This document shows, piece after piece, positions 52,901 through 62,373 of a stretch of 64,000 bases of DNA. The notes under the pieces were generated by a model. That model searched no databases, was not told where the DNA came from, and saw nothing but the letters and a program-made list of their open reading frames with translations. Origin of the DNA: Salinimicrobium sp. TH3 (GTDB lineage Bacteria > Bacteroidota > Bacteroidia > Flavobacteriales > Flavobacteriaceae). Numbering within the stretch: position 1 is the first letter of the stretch; each line of letters begins with the position of its first letter. The stretch lies in NCBI RefSeq assembly GCF_026676115.1, contig NZ_JAPONB010000004.1:272856-336855 (forward strand), written 5' to 3'. The translations under genes were made by a program, and so were the position numbers.

Positions 52901-54145
52901 TTATTTCTCGAATTCATTAAGTGTCTTTGTGATGATATCAACACAATCTAACAATTGCTCTTCGTTCATTACCAACGGCGGAGCGAATCTAATGATGTTA
53001 CCGTGCGTAGGTTTTGCCAACAAACCATTTTCCTTAAGCTTCATACAAATATCCCAGGCTGTAGAACTGTCTTCGGAATCATTGATCACGATAGCGTTCA
53101 ACAAACCTTTACCTCTCACCAGGTTTACAATATTTGAACTGCGGATATAATCGTCAAGTTTTCTTCTGAAAAGATTTCCGAGTTTTTCGGCATTTTCAGC
53201 AAGTTTCTCGTCTTTTATAACATCCAGGGCAGCCATTGCTACTGCACAGGCCACAGGATTTCCTCCAAAGGTGGAACCGTGCTGTCCCGGCTGTATCACG
53301 TTCATCACATCATCATTCGCAAGTACTGCCGAAACAGGATAAACTCCGCCAGAAATCGCTTTTCCAAGGATAAGGATATCTGGTTTAACATTTTCGTGCT
53401 CAACTGCGAGAAGTTTTCCGGTACGGGCAATTCCCGTCTGCACTTCATCGGCTATGAAAAGTACATTGTGCTTCTCACAAAGCTCTTTTGCGCGGGTAAG
53501 AAATCCTTCCGAAGGAACATATACTCCGGCTTCACCCTGTATTGGTTCTACAAGGAATCCGGCGATATTGCTATTGCTTTTAAGCACTTCTTCCAGCGCC
53601 TCCACATCGTTATAAGGTATCTTGAGGAATCCGGGAGTGTAAGGTCCAAAGTTCTTACGTGCTCCTTCGTCATTTGAGAAAGAGATAATAGTAGTGGTCC
53701 TTCCGTGGAAGTTATTTTCACATACCACGATCTGCGCTTCAGTTTCCTCTACCCCTTTTTTCTCATAGGCCCACTTACGTGCGATCTTAATGGCAGTTTC
53801 CACAGCCTCGGCCCCTGTGTTCATTGGAAGTAGCTTATCAAAATCAAAATATTCTGAGGCATACTTTTCATACTTCCCTAAAATGTCATTATGGAAAGCT
53901 CTTGAAGTAAGGGTAAGTTTTTGAGCCTGCTCTGTCATTGCCCCTACGATCCTTGGATGACAATGGCCCTGGTTAACAGCCGAATAAGCTGAAAGAAAAT
54001 CGTAGTATTTTTTTCCTTCCACATCCCATACGTACACACCTTCTCCTTTTTCCAGTACTACCGGAAGCGGGTGATAATTATGAGCACCATATTTGTCTTC
54101 TAATTCTATCGCCTCCCGGGAAGAAATTTTTTCTGAAACCTTCAT
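52901..54145 (-). CDS. rocD: Ornithine aminotransferase
   Basis: 414 aa class III PLP transaminase. It converts ornithine and 2-oxoglutarate to glutamate semialdehyde. The N-terminal [19 protein letters not shown] is the usual ornithine aminotransferase opening, the PLP Lys is in [10 protein letters not shown], and the cofactor contacts [11 protein letters not shown] and [13 protein letters not shown] are intact. It is a single gene ending at the shared terminator. Confidence 0.94.
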   Translation of the reverse strand: MKVSEKISSREAIELEDKYGAHNYHPLPVVLEKGEGVYVWDVEGKKYYDFLSAYSAVNQGHCHPRIVGAMTEQAQKLTLTSRAFHNDILGKYEKYASEYFDFDKLLPMNTGAEAVETAIKIARKWAYEKKGVEETEAQIVVCENNFHGRTTTIISFSNDEGARKNFGPYTPGFLKIPYNDVEALEEVLKSNSNIAGFLVEPIQGEAGVYVPSEGFLTRAKELCEKHNVLFIADEVQTGIARTGKLLAVEHENVKPDILILGKAISGGVYPVSAVLANDDVMNVIQPGQHGSTFGGNPVACAVAMAALDVIKDEKLAENAEKLGNLFRRKLDDYIRSSNIVNLVRGKGLLNAIVINDSEDSSTAWDICMKLKENGLLAKPTHGNIIRFAPPLVMNEEQLLDCVDIITKTLNEFEK

Positions 54146-54322
54146 TCTAATTTTTTTTACAATTACTAAAAAATAAATTCCTGCTTTTCAAAAACACCAG
54201 TAAAACCGGGTATTTTGAGGAGAGAAATCATCCTGAATTCAGAAGTCGCAAATTACTAAATGTTTCCTGATTTTTTAAGGCTTACGCCCAATAATTCTTA
54301 GCTTTTATCCTATTTTTGCGCC
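54146..54322. promoter_or_regulatory. Divergent gap rocD/rlmD with rlmD -7 element
   Basis: 177 bp between divergent starts. TATTTTTG at 54311-54318 lies 4 nt from the rlmD ATG at 54323, so the rlmD mRNA should be leaderless. No clear rocD promoter was seen. Confidence 0.5.
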
Positions 54323-55735
54323 ATGGCGAGAAAGAACAAAAACAAAGAATTTAAAAACCTGGAAGTCATAGATGCAGGTGCAAAAGGAAAAAGCATAGCG
54401 AAGGCTCCAGATGGCAAGGTGATATTCATTGGAAATGCGGTACCGGGAGATGTGGTTGATGTGCAGACCACCAGAAAGAAACGTGCTTATTACGAGGGTA
54501 CAGCCACTAAAATCCATGAATTTTCAGATAAAAGAGTAGAACCGCCCTGCATTCACTTTAGTGTTTGTGGAGGCTGCAAATGGCAGTTCATGGGGTATGA
54601 ACACCAGTTGTTTTATAAGCAAAAGGAGGTTTTAAATAATCTTACCCGCCTGGGAAAAATTGAATTACCTGAAGTCACTCCAATTCTTGGCAGTAAAGAA
54701 ATTTACTTTTACCGTAATAAAATGGAATTTTCCTTTAGCGACAGCCGCTGGCTAACGCAGGAAGAGATACAAAGTGGCAAAGATATCCAGGACAGGAATG
54801 CGCTTGGATTCCACATTCCCGGAATGTGGGATAAAATCCTTGATATTAAAGAATGTCATCTGCAACAGGCTCCAAGCAACGGGATTCGCAACAGCATTAA
54901 AAAATTTGCAGTTGAAAATGATATTCCGTTTTTCAATACCCGGGATCAAAGAGGAATGCTTCGTACCTTGATGATAAGGACCTCTTCCACCGGAGAGATC
55001 ATGGTGTTACTTCAGTTTTTTGAAGAAAACAAAGAGAAGAGAGAATTGCTTCTTGATTTTGTTGCTGAAGAATTTCCGGAAATCACCAGCCTTCAGTACG
55101 TCATTAATCCCAAAGGAAATGATACTATTTACGATCAGGAAGTTATTTGCTATAAAGGTGAGGATCATATTTTTGAGGAGATGGAAGGTCTTAAGTTCAA
55201 GATCAACGCAAAATCTTTTTATCAAACAAATTCTTCCCAGGCATACGAACTTTACAAGATCACCCGGGATTTTGCCGGTTTAACCGGAAATGAACTGGTT
55301 TACGACCTTTATACAGGCACAGGTACAATTGCACAGTTCGTAGCTGCAAAAGCGGGAAAAGTTGTAGGTGTTGAAGCAGTGCCAGAAGCTATTGAAGATG
55401 CTAAAGAAAACGCCCGAAACAACAATATTTCCAACACCGAATTTTATGTTGGGGACATGAAGAAAGTGTTTACCGCGCAATTTGTGAAGGAGCATGGTCA
55501 TCCCGATGTTTTGATCACCGATCCACCACGTGACGGAATGCACAAGGATGTGGTTGCACAAATAATTGGTATCTTGCCTCAGCGAATTGTTTACGTAAGC
55601 TGTAATTCGGCCACCCAGGCAAGGGACCTTGCCCTGCTGGACGAACATTATAAAGTAACAAGAACTCAGGCAGTAGATATGTTTCCACAAACTTTTCATG
55701 TTGAGAATGTGGTTTGCTTAGAAAGAAGATTATGA
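54323..55735 (+). CDS. rlmD: 23S rRNA (uracil-5-)-methyltransferase RlmD-like
   Basis: 470 aa. An N-terminal TRAM domain (about 10-70) binds RNA. The Fe-S type Cys set CIHFSVCGGCKW and a later Cys follows. The C-terminal SAM methyltransferase domain has VYDLYTGTGTIAQ (SAM), DPPRDGMH and the catalytic Cys in YVSCNSATQARDL. It modifies U1939 or the equivalent in 23S rRNA. The TGA stop overlaps the ATG of the following lipoprotein (ATGA). Confidence 0.93.
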   Translation: MARKNKNKEFKNLEVIDAGAKGKSIAKAPDGKVIFIGNAVPGDVVDVQTTRKKRAYYEGTATKIHEFSDKRVEPPCIHFSVCGGCKWQFMGYEHQLFYKQKEVLNNLTRLGKIELPEVTPILGSKEIYFYRNKMEFSFSDSRWLTQEEIQSGKDIQDRNALGFHIPGMWDKILDIKECHLQQAPSNGIRNSIKKFAVENDIPFFNTRDQRGMLRTLMIRTSSTGEIMVLLQFFEENKEKRELLLDFVAEEFPEITSLQYVINPKGNDTIYDQEVICYKGEDHIFEEMEGLKFKINAKSFYQTNSSQAYELYKITRDFAGLTGNELVYDLYTGTGTIAQFVAAKAGKVVGVEAVPEAIEDAKENARNNNISNTEFYVGDMKKVFTAQFVKEHGHPDVLITDPPRDGMHKDVVAQIIGILPQRIVYVSCNSATQARDLALLDEHYKVTRTQAVDMFPQTFHVENVVCLERRL

Positions 55736-56220
55736 ACAGGTTCCAAAAATGGCTTTTTTTAGGAAGTATTTTTGTCTTGACCTTGGGATGTCAACGAGAT
55801 GATATTTGTCCCGAAGGTACCGAGACCACTCCTCTTTTGGTAATTGAATTTTACGACCCTCTGGATCCTACCCGATTAAAAGCAGTTCCAAACTTAACGG
55901 TTCGAGCCAGCGGTAAGGAAGAAGTATTACTGGGACCAGAAACAGTAAACACCGTTAGTATACCGTTAAGGACCAACGAAAACTTTACCGAATATATCTT
56001 CACCACCAATTCCAATAGTGATGAAGAAAATGAAGATATAGTATCTTTCACATACTCTCCGGATCCTGAATACCTCAATCGTGCCTGCGGATACAAAATA
56101 AATTATAACAGCCTTGATGTGGCAGTTAATGCAGATGAGGATAACTGGATAATTTCAGAAACTATTATACAAGAAAGCGTTGAAAATGAAACAGAAGCTC
56201 ATATATATTTTACTCATTAG
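55732..56220 (+). CDS. DUF6452-type lipoprotein
   Basis: 162 aa starting at the ATG that overlaps the rlmD stop. A signal peptide with the lipobox LTLGC (about residue 20) is followed by QRDDICPEGTETTPLLVIEF, typical of DUF6452, and a beta-rich rest. Role unknown. The trio rlmD-DUF6452-DUF6048 is a conserved order in Flavobacteriaceae, which suggests a shared role at the envelope for the last two. Confidence 0.8.
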   Translation: MNRFQKWLFLGSIFVLTLGCQRDDICPEGTETTPLLVIEFYDPLDPTRLKAVPNLTVRASGKEEVLLGPETVNTVSIPLRTNENFTEYIFTTNSNSDEENEDIVSFTYSPDPEYLNRACGYKINYNSLDVAVNADEDNWIISETIIQESVENETEAHIYFTH

Positions 56221-56884
56221 TTTTGGGTTTCATTCTTCTGCAATTTTTGCCCAACAGGAAGTGGTTAGAGACACTGTTGATGCAAGAGAAAAATACGGGC
56301 TACGAGTGGGGTTCGACCTCTCCAAACCATTGAGAACCTTTTTAGAGGAAGACTATCAGGGCCTTGAGATCAAAGGGGATTACCGGTTGTATGACCAAAT
56401 TTACCTGACAGGGGAATTTGGAAATGAACAAAATGTAATTTCCGAACCCAATGTTACTGCTTCTGCCAAAGGAACTTATATGAAGCTGGGTGCAGACTAC
56501 AATTTTTACGAAAACTGGACCGGGATGCAAAACCTCATTTATTTTGGAGTGCGCTATGGGTTCGCTACTTTCTCCAGTGAACTTCGGGAATTCTCAATTT
56601 ATAACAGGAATCCCTATTTTGGTCCCGATGTAAGAGCAGAATCCCGTGAGTACAATAATCTAACTGCGGGATGGGCAGAACTACAATTAGGAGTGAAAGT
56701 GGAGGTTTTAAACAACCTCTATCTTAGCACCCATGTAGAGCTTAAGAAAAAGATCAATGAGACTAAACCGGGAAATTTCGACAACCTCTATATCCCCGGA
56801 TTTAATCGTACTTATGACGGCAGTAGCCTTGGAGTGGGTTATGGCTACTCCATTTCCTATTTGATCCCTCTTTATAAAAGGTAG
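56186..56884 (+). CDS. DUF6048-type outer-membrane beta-barrel-like protein
   Basis: 232 aa from the ATG at 56186. It overlaps the DUF6452 gene by 35 bp in another frame. Signal peptide (about 1-22, ending IFAQ), then repeated amphipathic strands (DYNFYENWTGMQNLIYFGVRYG, GYGYSISYLIPLYKR-like end), as in an eight-stranded barrel. A TTG two codons earlier is the alternative start. The family has no known function. Confidence 0.75.
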   Translation: MKQKLIYILLISFGFHSSAIFAQQEVVRDTVDAREKYGLRVGFDLSKPLRTFLEEDYQGLEIKGDYRLYDQIYLTGEFGNEQNVISEPNVTASAKGTYMKLGADYNFYENWTGMQNLIYFGVRYGFATFSSELREFSIYNRNPYFGPDVRAESREYNNLTAGWAELQLGVKVEVLNNLYLSTHVELKKKINETKPGNFDNLYIPGFNRTYDGSSLGVGYGYSISYLIPLYKR

Positions 56885-56885
56885 A

Positions 56886-58046
56886 TCAATCCTCCTGTTT
56901 TTTCGCTTTTTTAGAACCTTCGTAGATCTCGTATTTAAGCAGTTTTGATTCCAGAGAACCATTGAATAATTTGATCTTTCTTGACGGTCTAAGTCCTACA
57001 TGTTTGATTGCTTCAAGATTTGAAGTTATGAACCAGGCATGCGTGCCGGGATAGCTTTGTTTAAGAGTATCTCCAATGGCTTTGTAAAATTCAGGCATAT
57101 TTATTTCGAGGCGTTCCCCGTATGGCGGATTGAAAACCATGTGTAAATGTCTTTGGGTTTGTTTTTCAGTCTTAAAGAAATCCTCGTGTTCTACAGTTAT
57201 AAATTCCGAAAGATTTGCATTTTGAATATTATCCTTGGCTTTTTGAACAGCCGAAGGTGCTTTATCATAACCCTTTATAGTGAAATGAAAATCCCGCGCC
57301 TTCTTTAGGACAGATTCCTGTATCTTTTCAAAAAGATCTTCATCCCAGTCCTTCCACTTTTCAAAACCAAATTCTTTCCTGTTAAGATTTGGAGGGATAT
57401 TACAGGCGATCATAGCAGCTTCAATTAAAATGGTACCACTACCGCACATAGGATCCATAAAATCACACTGTCCATCCCAACCAGAATGCAACAACATTCC
57501 TGCCGCCAGGACTTCATTTATAGGTGCTATATTGGTAGCCGATTTATAACCGCGTTTATGTAAAGACTGCCCGGAACTATCAAGAGAAACCGTACAAAAT
57601 TCTTTTTCAATATGGATGTTGATTCGCAGCGACGGGTAGTCCAGATCAATTCCAGGCCTCTCCCCTGTTCGATCTCTAAATCTGTCTACTATGGCATCTT
57701 TAGATTTTAATGCCACATACTTTGAATGGGTAAATTTTTCAGAATGTACTGTAGCGTCAATTGCCAGGGTTTGATTGGCATCCAAAAAATTTTCCCAGGA
57801 AATATTATTGATCTCGCGATAAAGATCCTCTTCAGAAAAAACTTTAAACGTGGTAATAGGCTTTAAAACCTTTATAGCAGTACGTAAAGAAAGATTTGCT
57901 TTGTACATAAAACCTTTGTCCCCGTAAAAAGAAACAGACCGCACCCCTTCCTTCACGTCTATCGCTCCTAAATTCCTTAATTCTTTGGCAAGTAATGGTT
58001 CAAAGCCAAAAAGAGTTTTGGCAACCATTTTAAAATTATTTCCCAT
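56886..58046 (-). CDS. THUMP-domain class I methyltransferase (RlmL-like)
   Basis: 386 aa. The N-terminal THUMP domain (about 45-155) binds RNA. The C-terminal SAM domain (about 165-380) has DPMCGSGTILIEAA and the catalytic NPPYGERL motif for N2-guanine methylation. It is the size of the N-terminal half of E. coli RlmL, which methylates 23S rRNA G2445; the RlmK half is absent, as usual outside gammaproteobacteria. It is convergent with the DUF6048 gene, 1 bp between stops. Confidence 0.88.
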   Translation of the reverse strand: MGNNFKMVAKTLFGFEPLLAKELRNLGAIDVKEGVRSVSFYGDKGFMYKANLSLRTAIKVLKPITTFKVFSEEDLYREINNISWENFLDANQTLAIDATVHSEKFTHSKYVALKSKDAIVDRFRDRTGERPGIDLDYPSLRINIHIEKEFCTVSLDSSGQSLHKRGYKSATNIAPINEVLAAGMLLHSGWDGQCDFMDPMCGSGTILIEAAMIACNIPPNLNRKEFGFEKWKDWDEDLFEKIQESVLKKARDFHFTIKGYDKAPSAVQKAKDNIQNANLSEFITVEHEDFFKTEKQTQRHLHMVFNPPYGERLEINMPEFYKAIGDTLKQSYPGTHAWFITSNLEAIKHVGLRPSRKIKLFNGSLESKLLKYEIYEGSKKAKKQED

Positions 58047-58077
58047 TTGTAATTTTCTGTGAGACGCAAAAATACAT

Positions 58078-58085
58078 TAATTTTG
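58078..58085 (+). promoter_or_regulatory. -7 promoter element of the methyltransferase/ZIP operon
   Basis: TAATTTTG, ending 6 nt before the ATG at 58092. Leaderless initiation is likely. Confidence 0.55.
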
Positions 58086-58091
58086 CAGGAT

Positions 58092-58823
58092 ATGGAATTA
58101 GCAGCAAATAAGTGGTTTTCTTCATGGTTTGACACTCCTTATTATCATATTTTATACAGGAACCGCGGTGACGAAGAAGCTCAGGAATTCATGCAGAACC
58201 TTGTACGTTTCTTAAAACTTCCTAAAGACGCCAGTATTCTGGATCTTGCCTGCGGTAAAGGAAGACATGCAGTTTATTTAAATAAACTTGGTTACAGTGT
58301 TACAGGAGTAGATCTTTCTGAAAATAGCATTTCATATGCCAGACAGTTTGAAAATGAAAATCTCAAATTTCACGTTCACTGTATGTGCAAGCCTATGGGA
58401 GAAAAATACGATGCTGTATTCAACCTTTTTACGAGTCTGGGATATTTTGAGGACGAAAGAGAGAACTTGGAAAGTATCCTTGCCATAAAAGAAGAAATTA
58501 AAGAAGGTGGTTGGGGAGTCATTGATTTTATGAATGTAAAAAAAGTGATCAATAACCTGGTCTCTTCAGAAGTGAAGACCGTAAAAGGAATTGATTTCCA
58601 TATTTCCCGAAAAGTAGAGGACGGTTATATCCTGAAAGATATAGAATTTGAAGATGAGGGAGAGGAACATGCCTATACCGAGAAGGTAAAGGCACTTACC
58701 CTTGAGAAGTTTCTTTATTATTTTGATATTGCGGGGATTGAACTTGTACACACCTTTGGGGATTATCATCTAAACCCTTATGATGAAATACAATCCGATC
58801 GTCTAATACTTGTCTTTAGATAA
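58092..58823 (+). CDS. Class I SAM-dependent methyltransferase
   Basis: 243 aa from MELAANKWFSSWFD; the longer frame from 58059 starts before the -7 element. The SAM motif is ILDLACGKGRHAVYLNKLGY and motif II is VTGVDLSENSI. The substrate is unknown. It overlaps the ZIP transporter gene by 1 bp (TAATG). Confidence 0.82.
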   Translation: MELAANKWFSSWFDTPYYHILYRNRGDEEAQEFMQNLVRFLKLPKDASILDLACGKGRHAVYLNKLGYSVTGVDLSENSISYARQFENENLKFHVHCMCKPMGEKYDAVFNLFTSLGYFEDERENLESILAIKEEIKEGGWGVIDFMNVKKVINNLVSSEVKTVKGIDFHISRKVEDGYILKDIEFEDEGEEHAYTEKVKALTLEKFLYYFDIAGIELVHTFGDYHLNPYDEIQSDRLILVFR

Positions 58824-59491
58824 TGTTATATATACTGCCATTGCTAGCGGTAGTAATAGGATATGTGATATCTCTATTTCTTAAGCCTTCTTCTTCAACT
58901 GGATTCCAGTTATTGCTTTCTTTTAGTGGTGCCTTTTTACTCGCGGTAACGGTTTTTGAAATGTTACCTGAGGTTTACAGTTCCGGTTATGACAAAGTAG
59001 GAGTCTTTATAATGGTAGGCCTGCTATTGCAAATTTTCCTTGAATTTCTTTCCAAGGGTGTGGAGCACGGTCATATGCACCACGACAGGAAATCGGCAAA
59101 ATTTCCCTTTCTTTTGCTTTTCAGTTTGTCAATGCACGCCTTACTGGAGGGTTTCCCGCTAAATAACAGTAGTGATTTACTTCACGGCGTTGTAATCCAT
59201 AAAATTCCTGTAGCAGCTATACTTGCTGCTTTTCTATTCCACTCAAAAATAGGGAAATTTAAAGCCTTTCTTTTTCTGGGTATATTTGGCTTGATGACAC
59301 CTCTGGGAAGCTGGATCAATGAGAATTTTGCCATTTCTGAGGCTTATTCTTCCTATATCAATGCCATGGTAATTGGTATTTTTCTTCATGTTTCGACTAC
59401 CATCCTTTTTGAAGCTTCAAAAAACCATAGTTTTAATGCAACCAAACTCGGGGTGGTCATTGCAGGAATATTACTTGCTTACTTTCTTTAA
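58823..59491 (+). CDS. ZIP-family metal transporter
   Basis: 222 aa with about eight membrane helices. The His-rich loop VEHGHMHHDRK lies after helix 3, and helices 4-5 carry SMHALLEGFPLN and VVIHKIPVA, the metal-path residues of ZIP proteins. It probably takes up zinc or another divalent metal; the family also includes heavy-metal permeases. It is coupled to the methyltransferase and DUF4268 genes. Confidence 0.82.
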   Translation: MLYILPLLAVVIGYVISLFLKPSSSTGFQLLLSFSGAFLLAVTVFEMLPEVYSSGYDKVGVFIMVGLLLQIFLEFLSKGVEHGHMHHDRKSAKFPFLLLFSLSMHALLEGFPLNNSSDLLHGVVIHKIPVAAILAAFLFHSKIGKFKAFLFLGIFGLMTPLGSWINENFAISEAYSSYINAMVIGIFLHVSTTILFEASKNHSFNATKLGVVIAGILLAYFL

Positions 59492-59493
59492 AT

Positions 59494-59922
59494 ATGTACA
59501 GCAGGGAAGAAAGTAAAAAGGTACGTCAGGAATTCTGGATTAGCTTCGGAAAAAATTATCCCCGAAAGTGGCTTTTGTACAACACCAAAATCAAAGATTT
59601 CTCCCTAAAGTTCACTTTTACCCGCAAACTTGCTGAAGTTTCCATAGACCTTGATGCTACAGATGAGATAATGAGGTTGTATTACTTTGAAAAATTGCAA
59701 AGCCTCGAGGCAATTTTGAAAAACGAATATTTGCCAGGCGCTGTTTTAGCTGAAGCATATGAACTTGACAATAGAAAAATTATCTCCCGTGTTTACGTCA
59801 CTAAAAATGGTGTAAATATCCATAATAAGAAAGATTGGCCCACCGTGCAAGCATGGCTAGCCGAAAAAATGGATGCCCTGGAAAGATTCTTTTTAGAGTT
59901 CCGGGATATTATTGAGCAGTAA
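59494..59922 (+). CDS. DUF4268 protein
   Basis: 142 aa alpha/beta protein. The N-terminal SKKVRQEFWISFGKNY and the middle WLLYNTKIKDFSLKF match DUF4268, often seen in nuclease-like proteins of unknown role. It starts 2 bp after the ZIP gene, so it is the last gene of the operon. Confidence 0.75.
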   Translation: MYSREESKKVRQEFWISFGKNYPRKWLLYNTKIKDFSLKFTFTRKLAEVSIDLDATDEIMRLYYFEKLQSLEAILKNEYLPGAVLAEAYELDNRKIISRVYVTKNGVNIHNKKDWPTVQAWLAEKMDALERFFLEFRDIIEQ

Positions 59923-59936
59923 AATTAACTTCTCTC

Positions 59937-61427
59937 CTAACTAAGAGGAATCCTTAATTCCACACGTGTTCCCGGGTTTTCTTTTCCCGGATGTAGTTCG
60001 GCATAGGTTAGAGAGTAGCTCCCTTGATAACCCTTAAAAAATGTTTGCAGCCTTTCTTTAGTGATCTGCAGGCCTACAGATCTTCTTTGATGGAATTTTT
60101 GCCGGTTTATTTCCTTTGATCTCTTCATTCCAATGCCATTGTCTTCAATTGCTATTTTTATTTCGGTCTCACTTTCCCTTTTTACAAGAATTGCCAGCTG
60201 TTTTTGGTCTACAAGAGAAAGTCCATGCCAAATGGCATTTTCAACAAAGGGCTGTAGGATAAGGGAAGGCACCTTTATTCCCTGCAGGTCTAATCCCTCT
60301 TCAACATTAACCTTAAAATCGATCTCATTATTGAACCTGATGTTCTCGATGTTTACATATAACTGGATGGTTTCCATTTCTTCTGCCAAAGAACTTATTT
60401 TCTCCCTGGTAGCATCCAGAACTTTCCTGATGAATTTGGAAAATTTATTCAGATAGTAAACTGCATTCTCCTTCTCATTATTAATAATATATAGTTTAAT
60501 GCTGTTAAGGGAATTAAAGATAAAGTGCGGATTCATTTGACTACGCAGGAAGTTGACTTTTAGCTCTGCCAGTTCGCGCTCATATTGAGCCGTCAATTTC
60601 TCAATCTTATCCCTTTCTACCTGTTTGCTTAGGATTTCCACATTGGCTTCCAGCTTTTGCTGCACCTTTGATCTGAGCTTTTCATTTTCTTCATTTTGTC
60701 TTATTAGCTCAAGCTTTGCCTGCCTGTTTTCCTGTAAAAGCAACTTCTGCTTATGCCCCAGTCCCAAAGAAAAAAACAGATTCTCAAAAATACCTGCAAG
60801 AAGAAAAAATCCCGAAGCTATCCTAAAATTATCCCTTCCCATGTTGAGTTGATAAACCAGTACAGGTCCCAACCAGCCGAGAAAAAGGATCAAAGAACCA
60901 ATAATGAGATAGGACCTAAGTGGGATTGGCTTTTTTAGAATGGGATAATAGGAGAGAACAGCCAGGATAGGCATATAAATAAGAAAGAAATTATAACCTA
61001 AATATCTTAAATGGGAGCCACCAACAATATATGAGATAAGGTGTATTAGAATGGCAATTCCTAAAAAAATCCAGTTAGCACCCATAACATATTTATTCCA
61101 GCGCGGTTCATTCCTTTTCATTTCCAGAAAGCTGTAGGCGAAGAAAAAATAAACTACAAAAGTGATCTCTGTAAGCAGGTACATAAATTCACTGAAATAG
61201 GTGATGTATATTTCATGATATCTTCCACTACTAAACCTAAAGATTGAAAACAAGACCAGGAAGAGATAAAGGCTGTAAAAAAAATAGGACCTTATCTTTT
61301 GCTGAAAATACAATAGGAAATGGTATACCGCCAAAATAGAAAGAACTCCTGCGAAGAAAGTGAGCAGGCCGCTTTGAAAAGGTTGACGTATAATATCTAT
61401 AAGTTCTTCCAAAGCTTCAGGTTCCAA
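59937..61427 (-). CDS. LytS-type sensor histidine kinase
   Basis: 496 aa. About seven N-terminal membrane helices (about 20-230), a coiled coil (about 235-290), then the His_kinase domain with the phospho-acceptor His in NPHFIFNSLNSIKLYI near residue 300, and an ATPase domain with ENAIWHG and DNGIGM. It overlaps the LytTR regulator by 11 bp. The signal is unknown. With the regulator it forms a full two-component system. Confidence 0.9.
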   Translation of the reverse strand: MEPEALEELIDIIRQPFQSGLLTFFAGVLSILAVYHFLLYFQQKIRSYFFYSLYLFLVLFSIFRFSSGRYHEIYITYFSEFMYLLTEITFVVYFFFAYSFLEMKRNEPRWNKYVMGANWIFLGIAILIHLISYIVGGSHLRYLGYNFFLIYMPILAVLSYYPILKKPIPLRSYLIIGSLILFLGWLGPVLVYQLNMGRDNFRIASGFFLLAGIFENLFFSLGLGHKQKLLLQENRQAKLELIRQNEENEKLRSKVQQKLEANVEILSKQVERDKIEKLTAQYERELAELKVNFLRSQMNPHFIFNSLNSIKLYIINNEKENAVYYLNKFSKFIRKVLDATREKISSLAEEMETIQLYVNIENIRFNNEIDFKVNVEEGLDLQGIKVPSLILQPFVENAIWHGLSLVDQKQLAILVKRESETEIKIAIEDNGIGMKRSKEINRQKFHQRRSVGLQITKERLQTFFKGYQGSYSLTYAELHPGKENPGTRVELRIPLS

Positions 61428-62160
61428 GAAGTTCGAGTAAATGAGCTTTTTTTGAACGGGAAACAGGGATGTTGGACCCGTCCCTAAGGATCAAATATTG
61501 TCCGTCACTTTTTATAAATTCTGATACGCAATTGAGATTCACCAGAAAAGAGTGATGGGACCTGTAAAAGGAAGGGTTATCTATTAATGCCTCTACCTCT
61601 TTGATCTTTTTCGAAAGCACTTCCTTCTTTCCGCCTTCCATATAGACTTCCGTATAGTTTCCGTCCGATTTGCAGTACATGATATCCTCACTGGAAACAT
61701 ATATTGTTTTATCCACAAAAGAAAGTGGGATCTTTTTAGAAGCAGGTTGTTTCCTCATATCCTGCATGATATTCCGGAGTTGTTCTCCAAGCCTGTTGTT
61801 CTTCTTTCTATCCAGAACTCTTTCCGCAGCAATTTTTAGATCGTCGGAATCTATGGGTTTTAGAAGATAATCCACTGCATTTTCTTTGAAAGCCTGCAAA
61901 GCATAATTGTCATATGCGGTGGTGAAGATCAATTCAAAATTCCGAAACTTCAGACTGTGCAATAACTGAAATCCATCCATTTGTGGCATTTCAATATCCA
62001 GAAAAACACAATCGGGCTTAATGAGATCAATTCCTTTAACAGCCTCCAACGGGGCCAAATAAGTAGCACAAACTTCTATCCAGGGACAAAAGGCATTGAT
62101 CTCCCATTGCAGACTTTTAACTGCACTTACTTCATCATCAACAATTACCGCTCGTATCAT
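61417..62160 (-). CDS. LytTR-family response regulator
   Basis: 247 aa from MIRAVIVDDE. The receiver domain (about 1-120) has phospho-acceptor Asp55 (CVFLDIEMPQMDGF) and the Lys of LLKPID. The LytTR DNA-binding domain (about 145-245) has YCKSDGNYTEVYM and FYRSHHSFLVNLNCV. It is the first gene of the pair, upstream of the kinase, and is divergent from the lipoprotein gene at 62374, which is a plausible target. Confidence 0.92.
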   Translation of the reverse strand: MIRAVIVDDEVSAVKSLQWEINAFCPWIEVCATYLAPLEAVKGIDLIKPDCVFLDIEMPQMDGFQLLHSLKFRNFELIFTTAYDNYALQAFKENAVDYLLKPIDSDDLKIAAERVLDRKKNNRLGEQLRNIMQDMRKQPASKKIPLSFVDKTIYVSSEDIMYCKSDGNYTEVYMEGGKKEVLSKKIKEVEALIDNPSFYRSHHSFLVNLNCVSEFIKSDGQYLILRDGSNIPVSRSKKAHLLELLGT

Positions 62161-62373
62161 AGGAATAGATTGCAATTTAAATTACAAAAAAGAATGTAAT
62201 ATGAGTAAGGTGAATTTACTACTGGTAGTTGTAAAGGTATAAATTGTACCATCCGGACTGCGGATAGAAGGATGACCGGTTATAAAACAGATCACCCGGA
62301 GTATACACTGCCGGCTCAAAAACCCCGGTTCTCAACTTACCTTTAAGTCATTAACCATTAAAAATATAAGATC

